Shown piece after piece: positions 48,657-61,007 of a stretch of 64,000 nucleotides of DNA. The translations under genes and the position numbers were made by a program. Source of the stretch: Populus alba (taxonomy: Eukaryota; Streptophyta; Magnoliopsida; Malpighiales; Salicaceae); contig NC_133294.1 of assembly GCF_005239225.2 (NCBI RefSeq), positions 18,861,631-18,925,630 on the forward strand. The letters are read 5' to 3'. The notes under the pieces are model-generated. The model saw nothing but the letters and a program-made list of their open reading frames with translations, had not been told where the DNA came from and did no database searches. Numbering within the stretch: the stretch's first letter is position 1; each line of letters begins with the position of its first letter.

Positions 48657-49689
48657 CCCAAATCGAGATCGAAAAAATTAGGGTTTACAAATGAGAGAGA
48701 GAGAGAACCGATCGGTTTTACTTTTTTCCCCCCTCTCTCGTATCGTGAGAGTCAAGGCCGCGAGGAGAAATTATTATCATTCCTACCTGCCTTTTATTAT
48801 CTTTGTAAGAATTAAAATAAAAATGATAAACGCCGCGTGAGAAGAAAATAAAAGAATTGAGCGAGCGAACGAACGAATAATATTAATAAGAGAAAATAGA
48901 AATAAAAACAAAAACAAAAAGAAAACAGGAAAAGGGAGAAAGGAATCAACAACGAGAGAACAACAAAAACAAAATAGTCCTTCTTGACTCTAACTCGGAT
49001 TTCCATTATCTAATAATAATAATAACAATAATAATAATAATTGGATATTGTTTTTTAGTGATGTGGTCAGGATTGGATTTTGATTTTTTGTAACACGAAC
49101 ACACTCCTCTGTGTTGAGCAAAATTTTATTAATTCATTCACGCTTCCTTTTTGTCTTGAAGTTGTTTTACACATGCTGGTCAAGTGGCAGCACTTTCTTT
49201 TTTTATCTGTATAGACCTCGGGGTTCTTTCCTTTATTCTTATTCTTCATAACAAAAAAAAAAAAAAAAAACGTTTCTTTGTTAGGAGGGATGGCATCATG
49301 GGACCTTAGCCATGGCTGTGTTCTTGCTTCCTCGCCGAATAAAGTTCTTTGGATTTCAGCCGAGCCTATGGGATCTTTCGGGGAGTCAATCGTATTCAGA
49401 TTCTTAGTTTGTGCTTCTGGTGGGCCCTTTTCTGTGCCTTGGGCTGGACTCATTGGAGCTGGATCTCATGGGCCTAGATCTCACTTTTATTGTTCGTATA
49501 GAATTAAAAGTAGCTATCTTCCTGCAGGTCAATTTATAATGTACGAGATGCAAGTGTTTTGTTATTTTTTTTTTTTAATTATTATTGTGAGTATTCGGAC
49601 TAGTTTGTCCGTACCTTAACTAATCTCACATATCATAAAGTTAATGATCATATAAGTCTTTAATTGCTCTCAAATAAGCAAAAAAACCA

Positions 49690-50040
49690 AAAAAACCTTA
49701 AACCGAGAAAACCGGAAAACAAAATAACTAAAACCGAACTGTGAAAAAAACCGATTAAACTAATTCAAATTTTGAAAAGACCGACCGGTTCAGTTTCAGT
49801 TTTATAAGGCTGAAACCGAAAAAACCAAAACGAACCCAAACTGGAAAAAAAACCGACCCAAACTGGAAAAAATCGAGTCAAGACAAAGTCAAACCGAAAA
49901 ACCGAGCCAAACCGATTTTTGTCCTAAAAACCAAGCCAAACTAAAACCGGTCGATTTGAACCGGTTCAGTTCGGGTCGGTTTTTTTTTAAAAAAAAAAAT
50001 TAGTTTGATTATTTATTTTTTTAATAAAAACTGAACCGAA
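49690..50040. repeat. degenerate AACCGA-rich repeat
   Basis: Many imperfect copies of aaaaccgaa, ccgaaccga, aaccggttcag and aaccgaaaa, running to gttcgggtcggttt followed by aattagtttgatt. A T-rich counterpart appears near 1200-1450. It has no coding capacity. Confidence 0.6.
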
Positions 50041-50334
50041 CTAAAAATAGTTACTCCTAGTTGTAAATATAAATATTTGACCGGGTAGTTTTTTAAAAAT
50101 TTATTTTTATTTAATTATATAAAAATTTAAAAATATATAAGAAATGCAATGATTAAGATTTTGGAGGAAATAAGAATTCTAGCCAAAATTTGAGATTTGT
50201 TATCCTGCTGTCCAAATAGATGTTGCCAAAGAGAAATATCTAAGAACATTACCACACTTTTTTCCAAACAAGATCGATAGGATTCCAAATTCCAATAGGA
50301 ATAAGCTGCCGCTATCATGGTTGTTAAAAATGCG

Positions 50335-50372
50335 TTTTAACTCGTAAAATCGAACGATTTTACGAGTTAAAA
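50335..50372. repeat. 38-bp perfect palindrome
   Basis: Arm 50335-50352 (ttttaactcgtaaaatcg) is the exact reverse complement of 50355-50372, separated by two bases. Just beyond it are repeated aaaaaacgttgaaaa units (50405-50445). Confidence 0.95.
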
Positions 50373-51681
50373 CACAAAAAACGTGTTGAATCGGGGTTAA
50401 AAACTCGTTGACAAAAAAACGTTGAAAAAAACGTTGAAAACGTTTAGCGAACACATATATTCATCCTTTTGTGTTTCTGCGAACAGTGTTTTATAAAAAT
50501 TTAAAATTTTTTATATTTTTTATATTATTATTTAAGTATTAATATTAAAAATAATTTTAAAAATTAAAATAAAAATTAATTTAATACAAATAAAAAATAT
50601 TATTAAAAATAACAAACATCCTCTTTCATGGATTAGAGGTACTTCAGGATACTTATCAAGATATTTTTGCCATACTTACTATTAAGGCAGAGCTTGCAAA
50701 AAATGGGTCCAAACAGCTAGTGATGACTTTTTGAAAAATAATTGTTTTCTGCAGTATTTTTTATTTTCATAATAATATTTTATATTTGAAAATCAAAATC
50801 TTTTGTGCTTTTTGTTGTGTAATTTTTTTATGGTTAAGCTATGAACAAGAAATTTTAATTTCTTAATTGTAATGACTATCATGCATGTATTTTATTTTTT
50901 AATTTTTTTATCCTTATAAGAAGTAAGTTATACAAATGTTAAAAATAAAGTAAAGGAATTAAATAATATCAATTTAAATTTTTTTACATGTTTTCATAAA
51001 TAAATTAAAAAAAAAGTAAATAGCATAAAAGAGAGAGAGAGAGAGGCAGAAATGGACGACGGGTCACTCTCATTTAAAATTCATTCCGCCACGTGTCGTT
51101 CTCAGAGGGGCAAAGGCATTGACCTCCCAGGCTCCTCTTTATAATGAAAGGCACTCTACACAACTAAACTGCCCATTGCCGTTGCCGTGATTTCCATTTT
51201 TTAAAAAGAAAAAAAAAAACTTAATTTATACGGTAATCGATCACTTTATAAACACAGCCCACTCACTCCTCTCCACCTACTTTCTCCTGTTATTTAAAGC
51301 GAGTAAAAAAACTAAAATTAAATTAAATTAAAAAAATCAAACTATAAAAAAATCATATTAAAATTTTTTTAAAAAAAAATCAATCAATTCAATTTGATTT
51401 TATAGATTTTGAAATAAAAATAATTAAACTTAAAATAAAAAAAAATCGAGTCAAACCAATTTGTTAAAAAAAAAACTAAACTAACTCAAACTAATTAATT
51501 TAAACCAGTTTTAATTTGATTTTGAATTTTTAAAATAAAAAAATTCAATATGATTTTTTGTTTTAAATAAAAACAAAAAATGATAAAGTAATACGACTTC
51601 ACGATAGACGATACAATACAACTGCTTTCTCTCTTTCTTGCGAAGCAAGTTTCTTTATCCGACAAGCTGCCTGAAGCAAAA

Positions 51682-51913
51682 ATGCATCCTGCAATAACGC
51701 AAGTTTGGAAGCAAAACTTTGAGGCAGAGATATCAAGGTTGGACAGGGCTTTTTTCAACTTACAGGGTGATATCTATTGACGCCGAATCTCCTGGCTTTA
51801 TCCGCGACACACCGAGGGAAGTACTGTCTGATGAGGCGGAGAGATACAGAGACTTGAAGTTCAACGTTGATATACTCAACGTTTATCACGTTGATATTTA
51901 TATTCCCACTTGA
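51682..51913 (+). pseudogene. CAF1 (CCR4-NOT deadenylase) gene fragment
   Basis: The first frame, from ATG 51682, reads MHPAITQVWKQNFEAEISRL and stops at TGA 51778-51780. The next frame, overlapping it, gives VISIDAESPGFIRDTPRE and YRDLKFNVDILN, and stops at 51913. Together these match the N-terminus of plant CAF1/POP2 exonucleases (QVWxxNxExEI..., VSxDTEFPGFIRxTPR, DLKFNVDxLKLIQLG). The D-x-E of the first exonuclease motif is retained (DAE), but the Phe after it is Ser. The remaining about 200 residues, with the other catalytic acids, are absent. It is broken by a frameshift and truncated, so it cannot make a deadenylase. A TATA-like ctttataatg lies about 550 bp upstream, at 51139-51148. Confidence 0.75.
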
Positions 51914-52380
51914 TCATGACAATGTATTGCTTTTTCTTCTTTCGAGAGAAGCAAATGCGATACCTTTATTGTTTTCTTTGGTAACATAACATGTGATGTT
52001 TCTATTCTTTTTGGTGACATGTAAAGTTCTTTAGATGATCGATTTAACTTTTGATTTTTTTATCTTAATTTATCCGTGTTCGGTGAATTTAGCCTAAGTT
52101 ATCTTCTGGATACAGAGAACTGCCAATTATATTCCCTCTGCAGCCTCTAATCATACAAGCTCGTTGTGAGAGACAGAGCAAGTGATGCATTATTTCTATT
52201 GAACATAAGCTGATTGCAAATTAGCAATAGTCTGTACTCTGAATCAAACAAGATTGATGAAAGAAAAAACAACTCCATAATGACAACAAGATACTCAATT
52301 TGTCATTTTTATCATCGGAACAGTGGGATTTTACTTTACAAACAAGGTTACCTCGCCCATGGCCAATGCCTCTTTCCTCC
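51914..52380. other. intergenic / TPT 3' UTR
   Basis: No separate gene. The part next to 52381 should be the TPT 3' UTR; a minus-strand AATAA-type signal is possible near 52185-52195. Confidence 0.5.
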
Positions 52381-55300
52381 TCATGCTGCTTTCCCTTGCT
52401 GCAAAAGAAACCAAATTTGCAGGAAAAGTTAGAGCAATTCATTTTAGAGACTTTACTACCCGCTTCCACTTAACCAAAAAGTAGATTTTCTCTTAAGAAA
52501 AGATCAATTTCCTTGTAGTTTCTGCAGTGCCCATGTTCTAAGGATTTCAGAAATGGAATCACTCGTTCGTTAGATTTTAACCCAAAATATAACGAACTGC
52601 TCAGCATACTGCAGCTTTTAACCCAAATGCAAAAATAAACCAAGCATACTTTTGTTGGTTGAAGTATTCTAGAATGGAACTCACTCGTTTCTCCTCTTCC
52701 ATCTTGGCCTTGATGTAAGAGTAGGTTGCCACTCCGGCAATTGCAACGGCAGTTCCGATACCAGTTTGTGTTGAAATTTTGTTACCTGCAAGAAGGGAAT
52801 TGTTAGGTGTTATTTTGATTTTAGCATCCACAATAAAGAACAATAATAGTAGTAGTAATAGCTAAGGAAAAATATGAACAGATCAAGTGGTGGGCATCTC
52901 ATTACCAAAGATTACGATGGAAAAACCAATCACAAACACGCGTTTCAGCACATTGCCCACTGCATGTGTAAGAGGTGCAACCCTCTCCAAGGTGTTGGTA
53001 GCCAACTGAAAATTCAAGAGAAAAAAATTGTTTTACAATCCTAAAAAGCAGTATTGTGAATTTGTGATAACCTTTCCAGAGAAATGTTGGCTTTCCTGGA
53101 TAAGGGTGGGAATAGAAATGGCAAGCGGTTGAATTGAAATCTATGAGTAAATGCAAAAGAAGACCACACAATTTACTTAATTCGTAGGGTCCTTCTACCA
53201 TGTCTTTGATCTAATCCAAAGGCATTGGAGTTAAAATGCTTCGTGCTTAATGGTTGTACAAATGTCCAAAACAGTTTCTGAAATGATTTGAATGCATAGA
53301 TCCCGGAACTGATATTAGCTATTCCGAAATATTTATTTACATATCCCAATCATTAGTACGAGTACCATCTCTGAATGTTTCAACACTCATGATGGAAATC
53401 TAATGCAAGCATTCAAATCACTACAAAACTCTTTTTGGAAAATTGTGCAGCTGTTACGCAAAAGACATTTAAACACCAATGCTCCGAAGGCATTGTATAA
53501 TATGCCTAATTAAATTGTATATGCAAAAAGGTCAGAAGAAAACTCATACCTGATTGTAGAGGTGATAAAACATTCCAACCCAAAAGAGGTCTGAGATGAA
53601 TTTTGTTAGACCCACTTTAGCAATTCCATCACTAAAGCCATGCTTGATCAGTTGGGGTCCCTCGAGCTGCAACAAACGTGACACAAATAAGGAGAGGTTT
53701 TATGGAACTGAATGTTTGGGATTTTTAATCTGGTCTTTTCGATAGAAATTCTAGGGGCACCAATGCTATCATACTCACAATAATGGCAGGTGGAATGCAG
53801 ACAATGAGCGCAATGATGGAAATGTAAGCATAAATATTAGTGCTGTCCATATCAGTCTGCATAGAAAAGAAGAAGTGCTTGTCGATAAGCATCAAGCAGG
53901 TGGTCATATAGAACAAACAAGAACTTCACCGAATTACCATAGCTTTCTTTGAGTAGATACTCCTGTAAGTGAAGGAGATGTTGGAAATCATAGCACTAAT
54001 AAAGCCAGTCCAATTAAACGAGAGCTCGGTCAATGATGCCACGGACACACCTGCATTTTTACAAAGGAATGTCATGCAAGATTTGTGGTACCTTATCAGC
54101 ATTTTAATGATCAACATAGAGTTTCGAGTTATGCAGACAATTCAAATTGATAGCTAGGAGGATGAAGCTAATGATGAGTGGATATGATTTTGCATCCCAA
54201 ATGGAACGTAAAATGATTTCAATAAGATGGGATCACATTGCAGATATAAAAGAGAGAGCTTACCAAGAACGACAGGCGCAAGCGATAGCCATAGAGTTAT
54301 GGGTATTTGCTGTCCCAATATGAACTGAGAAGCAGCAGCATTGAAGAAGGGCTCAAGTGCTGCAACCAAACACAATCGACTATAGATAAGGAAACCACTC
54401 CTGAGAGGTTAGAATGTCCTCATAAAACAACGTTAAATAAGAAAGGAATTTCTTCCCAAAAAAGTGGAAAATGTAGTGCCTTCTTGAGGTTACCTTTTAT
54501 TGTGTGAGTAAAGGAGACAGCAACCGCTGCAAATGAGACATTGCTGGTCACATGACCTAATGCATGACAGACAGCAACAGGAATCAACAGCTTCAGGAGA
54601 TTTGAGTCAATAGGCTGCGCGCAACACACAGCAATCAAGTAATGCATTATCAGTGCCCTTCAACTTCAATAATCCTCTTCCTAATACTATATGACACATA
54701 ACCAATAAGATTAGGACAGGAACTCCCGATTCCTACAAAACTTAATTACTGAGCACAAAATGGATTTACAATGTCTATATATATCCTTAACATCATGCAT
54801 TATATCACACGCCCCCCACTACCCTCCATAAAGATTTATAATAAAAAGTTAAATGGAAATAGTTAGCGCAAACAAAATGAGTTTTCACATAATCAAGTCA
54901 CTTCTTCCTCAAGACCATATACAATAATACAAAGAATTCTTCTCATTCCAAGGACATGCCATGCTTCCCTTCCCTTAAATAACCAAACCAGGAAACCATC
55001 TCATGTTAGAACAGGAAATTATAGGCATTAACCGAACGAGGTTTAACTTACAGCGCGCTTAGGAAGGCCCACAGCCCAGCTCACCAAACAGTATACCACC
55101 CCAACAAACAAATGAATCACCGACACAAAACTACATAAGACATCACCAGCAAACATTCCATTAAAACACATACAGACACGTCTAACTAACTCACTATCAA
55201 TTAGCAACTAAACAAATACTAGTACTTACTATGGATAGGGGAAGTAATTGTAAATCTTCTTGTTAAGTATGTTAAATATCACGTTCAAAAAGTACCTGCA

Positions 55301-55871
55301 AATAACCATAACCGTAATCATTCAATAAGATAAGTATCAAAACTAGGGAGACCGGAAGTTTGACCCTTGTTAGTGAAGTCACGTGAATATTGTTCAGTGA
55401 AGAGATCAAATTGAAGTCACGGGATTCTACGTACATACCACATGAAGAAGAAGAAACCGGTAACAAGGGCTGGATACTTGTCGAAAAAACCAACCGGAGC
55501 CACCTTCCCATCCCTGCAAAAACACCGAGTCAAAAACACGAACAAGACCGACTCAGAGTTCGACACGGAGCGCGTCGACCGAGTCGGAATGGAGGAAACG
55601 GACCTCACCCGGAGGAATCACTTCCTTCTGCAGGAGACGAAGCCGCTGCCATAACCGGCCGGAGAATCTCCTTCCTTGCGGTAACCGGATAAGATGCTTC
55701 TAGAAGAAGAGACGGCCGAAGTTGCCTTCCCCATATCAGATTCCCGCCCTCACTGACTGCTCCGATCGGTTTGATTGACATGAAGCTGCAACTAGCGTTG
55801 CCGTTGCTCTCTCGCAGTGGCCTACGCACGCGAGCGACGGTGGTGGCACGAGACAAGACGCGTGACTCCAT
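52381..55871 (-). CDS. TPT: chloroplast triose-phosphate/phosphate translocator
   Basis: Twelve exons: 55609-55871, 55439-55513, 55230-55295, 55052-55130, 54494-54614, 54264-54359, 53938-54050, 53779-53856, 53550-53666, 52906-53005, 52685-52785, 52381-52398 (1227 bp, 408 aa). All introns are GT-AG; the last exon encodes only QGKAA. The transit peptide is about residues 1-83, rich in S, A and R. The carrier follows, starting [19 protein letters not shown], with [40 protein letters not shown] and [21 protein letters not shown]201 in THTIK and K357-R358 in LKRVF are the basic residues that family structures place at the phosphate site. TPT sits in the inner envelope and exchanges stromal triose phosphate for cytosolic phosphate. 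Length and sequence fit TPT better than PPT, GPT or XPT. The gene appears intact. Confidence 0.96.
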
Positions 55872-56384
55872 TGCTGGACTTCGAGAGAGAGGAAAATGTG
55901 ATATTGGTAGCTAGAGTGAGCTCGTAAAACCGTTTGTTTTTCTGGCTCTGGAAGAGCGGTTAATTTCCTATAGCTTTGCTTTTCAAGTTACTCTTTTTCA
56001 TCCTGTGCTCCGGGGAACACAAAATTACAATGTGCTACCGTTTGATTGGCGCATTCGAGAATCAAGGGGATCACGGATCAGAGTTACAAGATATGATCAA
56101 CGGCGGGCACGTGTTTGAGAGTTAAGTTGGAAAATGGGAACTTTTTGTAGAGATAATGGAGGGAGATTTTTTTTTTTTAATTTAGTTTTCAAGTATTTCT
56201 GTGAGGGGAGATTTTATTGTGGTTGAAGATGGTTGGAAGAGGTTATGTTGTAAAGGTGGGCCCATCTTATCTAGAGTGAGAGGTTTGGGAGGATTTGAGG
56301 ATACCAGAGGATGCTTGTCCACTCGACGTGGTCTCATCTCTTTGTAGTTTGTTCTGCTTTCAACAAACCTCTTATCACTTTAGT
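55872..56384. other. TPT promoter region
   Basis: A GC-richer stretch directly upstream of TPT. It contains a G-box and, on the minus strand, ccaatcaaacgg at about 56038-56049 as a possible CCAAT box. No open frame of note. Confidence 0.5.
56108..56113. promoter_or_regulatory. G-box CACGTG upstream of TPT
   Basis: A palindromic CACGTG within gggcacgtgttt, 237 bp upstream of the TPT start codon. G-boxes recruit bHLH/bZIP factors in many light-regulated plant promoters (family knowledge). Function here is inferred. Confidence 0.45.
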
Positions 56385-56580
56385 TTAATTAATGATTTTG
56401 ATTATTTTTTAAAGTAATTTTTAAAATTATATATATATTAAAATTTATTTTTTTATTTTTTAAAATTTATTTTTAATATTAATACATTGAAACAATCTAA
56501 AAACATTTAAAATTTTAATTTAAAATAAAAAATATTAAAGTTTTTAAAAAATACAATTATATTGTGATTTCAAAGATATA
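56385..56580. mobile_element. MITE-like AT-rich element
   Basis: Interior ttaatattaatacattgaaacaat and the flanking poly-A/T arms match the family seen near 4434 and 13405. Ends are degenerate. Confidence 0.35.
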
Positions 56581-56821
56581 TATAATGTCATGACACATGA
56601 TGTGGTTGTGGTTGAAATGAATTAAAATTATATATTTTTTTATGAATTTTCAATGAAAAATAAAAAATGATAATGATTGTGGCCAGATATACTATTTAAT
56701 ATATCCTTTTTATGAGTTACGGGTATAATGGTTCACCAAATAAAGATTCAAGTTATGAGTTGGGTGAGTGAGCTTATAAGTTAATGGATTAATCAGAATT
56801 TTAATTATTGATTTATTTTTT

Positions 56822-56866
<45 letters not shown>

Positions 56867-59229
56867 AAGATAAACAAAAAATAATTTGATAAGAAAAATC
56901 AAGTTGACATAAGACTAGATTTTATTATCATGCTTATTAAAACGGTGTGGAATCTTCATATGTTCATAGGCCGAGCAAGTTTTACAGGCATGCCTCAGTA
57001 GATTTTAATGGATTGGTTTATACAAAATTTTCAAACCCGTTAACCTAAATTCTAACTAGTTTAACAAAATTTTAATTTTTTTTTAAAAAAACTAATTTTT
57101 CTGGCAAAACATTCATGCCACATTGCACCGGGTATTGTACTCACAATTTACTAAGAATTTCAATAGCAATTTCTTTTATGTTTTGACCTTTTAATCTTTG
57201 CATGTGTTTTTTGTGGTGTATTGTGGGTTGAAGTTTTCTTAAATTTTTATATTTGAAGGTTTTAAATAAATTTTAAAACTTGATTAAAGGTCAATTTAAT
57301 AACAGAATTTAAAAAAAGATTAAATTCAAAATAAAAAAAATTATGGTCTATCTAGAATTCACATGAAAAAGTATAGTTTCCTTCATATATTTTTTTATTA
57401 ATTAAAGGTTGTTTTGAGGTTATATATGAGCTTTTTAAGATTTATGAGATATTTCTCACATGTTTTCAAGTTAAAAAGGGTTAAAAATAGGGTTTTTTTT
57501 TTATCTAAAAGCTAGTTACCTAACTTGCGGCCTCCTAAGGTGGCTATAATTCTACTAGTAAATGACGTGTAGTAAACAACATGTTGTTTGTTTAATTTCT
57601 TTTTTAAAAATAAACGAAGGACATATTATTCACCTATTTTTAGCAATAGAAAAATGATGAACAAGCACACGCTCCCACCTCCTTTGTTACAGGTCACGCA
57701 TGTTAGCCCACTCGATCTCAAACACTTAGTCCATTTCTATAAAGGTTTTTATTGATATTTTTTTTATTTTTTTACCTTAAATTTTAATTAAAATAATTAA
57801 ATAATATATTTGGGATATATTTTATTAAATATTTTTCAATTGATTTTTTTTTCAAATAAGATTATAGCATTGTTTTAATAATTATTAGCAAGTGCTCATT
57901 TTGTTTTAATAATAGCCCTTCATGAAATTTTTTTTTTAAAAATTATTTATTGTCTTTCATATATATATATACATGTTTATTTTTATTATTGTATAATTAA
58001 ATAAAAAAATAGATTCCAACAAGTTATTTATGGAAACATGTAAGCAATATATTATTTTTATATTTTTAATACATGTGAGTCAAAATTATCAAAACAATTT
58101 TTTTACATAAAACTTGCTTTTATGATTCTAATAAGTTAAAAAAAAATATTCGGGTAAAAAAAAGCTAGAGAAAAAAAAACAAAAAATATATTTATTTTTG
58201 TAGGAAAAATAATTTTATAAAAAAAGGATGAATTATACTAGAAAATAATTTTATTCCAATGAAAATCAAATTATTACTTTTCTTGCAAAAAAAAATAAAT
58301 TATTGACATAAAATTAAATAAAAGGATTTAAATCAAAGATCATGGTACGAAATCAAATATCTTAATATGTATCTATTTCTTAACTTTGTCATTTAGTTTT
58401 TAGTCAGTGTTAACAATTTTTAAAATTATTTATTGACATATATAAATTATAATTTATTTTACTAAATGCATGTGAATTTTTTTTAGTTCATGATAAAGAA
58501 TATTGTTTATGCTACAAAATACATTGTCTATGTATATTTTTTCAACAAAAATTAATTTTTAATCTGACCTGACTTGTAATACGGGTACAACACATCACCC
58601 CTTACGTGACTTTGAAGACATCACATCGAAATCTTGTTTCGGACTTTTTCTTGGTAGTAGGAGCTCATGATCTTGGAAATTAAAATCGAAGCAAATTCAA
58701 GTACATATATTTTCTTATATAAGGATGAAATTCAGTTTTATTTTAACCATTTTCTTAAGGGATTATCATCATGTTTCACAGAGTCTAAAATATCTCTCAC
58801 AGATATGTTCAATTGCTGTAAACAACTCATGTCATAAACTTGATTGGTCAAGTAAATTAATTTTATTTTAATTCAAAGATAGAAAAAATAGTCTATGACA
58901 CAATTGAACCAATTTTTTTTTTAAATAATCATAATAACTTTGGAATTTATTTTCATTAAAAAGAAACAATTGGTGTAACTCAATTCTCAGCATATTAAAT
59001 ATAAAAGAATAAAAATGAGTAGACAAAGGATAAAAAAACCTAACTTTATTCAACCTAAGTTGGCATGATAAACTTGTGTTAACCCATCAAATCCATGATT
59101 CATATCATGAGATCGGGATATTCAGATAGAAAAGAATAAAATCTCATTTTGTAAGAAAAAAACAATGTTGAATGATGAAAGCTAAAAAAAAAATAAGTAA
59201 GAAAAAAATATCAACATGTATTAATTTTT
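56581..59229. other. AT-rich intergenic DNA
   Basis: No supported gene. Includes a (TA)n run and scattered A/T runs. Short frames are random. Confidence 0.55.
56825..56862. repeat. (TA)n microsatellite
   Basis: An uninterrupted TA tract. Confidence 0.93.
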
Positions 59230-59700
59230 TAAACTCGTGACTTTGTCATTAGACCGAAAACACTATATCTAGAAAAACCAAGAAGCACAATTCCTAAAAA
59301 ATTAAATTAAAGGATAAAAAAAATAGCAATTAAGATAATGAAGATCAAAATGAAAATAAACAAATTTTGATTTTTGATGGAGGGGTGAAATTGAAAAGAA
59401 AAATCAAATTAACAAATGACCCAAAAGTAAAAAAAATAAGAATCAAAATTGAAATAATAAATAATAATAATTTTTTTATTAGAGGGTGAAATTCAAAAGA
59501 AAAATCAATTTTAACCAAAAGACCTAAAAGTAATAATATAACACTAAAAAAAAATGAGAACTAGATTAGAAAAATAATATATCATAAATTGGGAATGAAG
59601 AATGTAACTGAATAAAAAAATTAAATTTTACAAAAAAATCAAGAACAGAAAATTAAAAATCAAAAGTATAAGAACCAAACTTGAAATCTCATAAAGACAA
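59230..59700 (+). repeat. A-rich dispersed repeat, copy 4
   Basis: Begins with actcgtgactttgtcattag and continues with gggtgaaattgaaaagaaaa, gatgaagatcaaaatgaaa motifs like copies 1 and 2. Non-coding. Confidence 0.45.
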
Positions 59701-60719
59701 CTCTAAAATTTTGCATAGTTAACATGATTTTTGAGGGGAGAAAGAGAAATAAATAGGAGGAGAAGAAGAAAAAAAAAGACAATCGACAACGAACTATATA
59801 ATCACTTGCCACACACGCCATCCCAAAAGCAAAGCTAGACATCGCGACGCTTTCAACAACACGATAGAAGCTAAATTATAGCAGCTACGAAGCGATACAT
59901 GCTTCAATCACTTTTTGTTTTATAATTATATTTTTTTATTTTTAAAAATATCAATTTGTTTCTTAGCTAACTTGACTATATATATAAAACCACTGTTAAA
60001 ATACAAAAGTGTCCCTGATGACCTATTTTAATTTATTTTTATTTTTTGTTTTTAACAACATTTTAATTGTTTCACTATACTTTAAAAATACAAAAAAAGA
60101 CCGACCTAGCCCCAAGTAATTTAATAATAATTAGTAAGTCTTGTGCAAAGAACGCACTACCCTACCCAACGAGTTCAAATATTTTTTTTTATGGAAAGCA
60201 TAAAACCATCGTTATACTGATTAGTGAACAGTGTTTTGCTAAAGATTTTAAGCTTTTGTTAATGTGGTTTCTGTTAAAAACTAATAAAGTACGTGGAACT
60301 CAAGACTCGAGACTAGTCGTTTTTTCTTGCTACCTATTCAAACTTTTCATGGCTAGATTTCTGGCGTCTACGAGGATGTGATACCGTGAGAAGAAAAGAT
60401 TCTGCATTAGTTCTAGATTTTTCAGCAATGCTGAGTTATGACACCCGACCAATCAAATGTTCGTGTAAAGAGAAAAAAAAAAAATTCATGTTAGCAAAGT
60501 GGTTATAATGCTTTTGTAATCAAACTACTAATATTTTTTTATTTTTTTTTTAATCACAAATGAACCCATATTCTTTTACAATTAACAAATCTTTTACGTA
60601 ATTAGTAGGCTTTTCAACTCAAACTATGCATATTTGAAAAACACTATACTAACGTAGAATGCCTTAGATTTCAATTCAAGGTTGTCTTCAAATTGCCTGT
60701 AATGTCCAACTTCAGTTTC
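59701..60719. other. AT-rich intergenic DNA
   Basis: No supported gene. A 104-codon + frame (60067-60381) has no recognisable domain or start context. Confidence 0.5.
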
Positions 60720-60905
60720 CAGATAATATTTATTTTTATATTTTAAAAATATTTTTAGCAAGAAATTAAAATTTTTATTTTTACTTCAAATTAGTTTTTT
60801 TAATTTTTTTAGATTTTTTTGATATATTAATATTAAAAAAAATTTAAAAAATTATTTCAATATATTTTTAAAAAATAATTATTATCACCCAATCAAAACT
60901 TTTCT
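60720..60905. mobile_element. MITE-like AT-rich element
   Basis: Core ttttgatatattaatattaa with flanking T and A arms, as in the other family members. Boundaries are approximate. Confidence 0.3.
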
Positions 60906-60987
60906 TTTGTAAGAGTACATTTTTGTCTTCATTCTATAAAATTTTGTCCGTTAAAAAAAATTCTGCCAGAGTCCAAGAAGTGCCTAA

Positions 60988-61007
60988 AGCCCAAGTAGAT
61001 ATGGGCT
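60988..61007. promoter_or_regulatory. paired site II-like TGGGCT elements
   Basis: AGCCCA at 60988-60993 and TGGGCT at 61002-61007 are inverted with respect to each other, about 300 bp before the PPR start. TGGGCY (site II) motifs are common in promoters of nuclear genes for organelle proteins (family knowledge). The link to this gene is inferred. Confidence 0.45.

Larger units (their letters stand above)
48657..51640. other. RLT upstream region and intergenic DNA
   Basis: 48657-49010 is purine/pyrimidine-rich and probably holds the RLT 5' UTR and promoter. An ATA/TAA-type repeat lies at 49010-49042. 49270-49620 has a 113-codon + frame without recognised similarity. 49690-50040 is a motif-rich AACCGA block. 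A perfect palindrome lies at 50335-50372. 50460-51040 is plain AT-rich DNA, and 51290-51560 is another A-rich block with aaaccaattt-type motifs. Confidence 0.5.

Noticed and set aside
49278..49619. 113-aa + frame upstream of RLT
   Set aside because: No recognisable domain, opposed by an equally long minus frame over the same DNA, and no splice or start support.
55272..55692. + strand frames over TPT exons 1-3
   Set aside because: Shadow frames of TPT; the minus-strand exon model is continuous and family-matched.
60067..60381. 104-aa + frame
   Set aside because: AT-rich chance frame without motifs, start context or splice neighbours.
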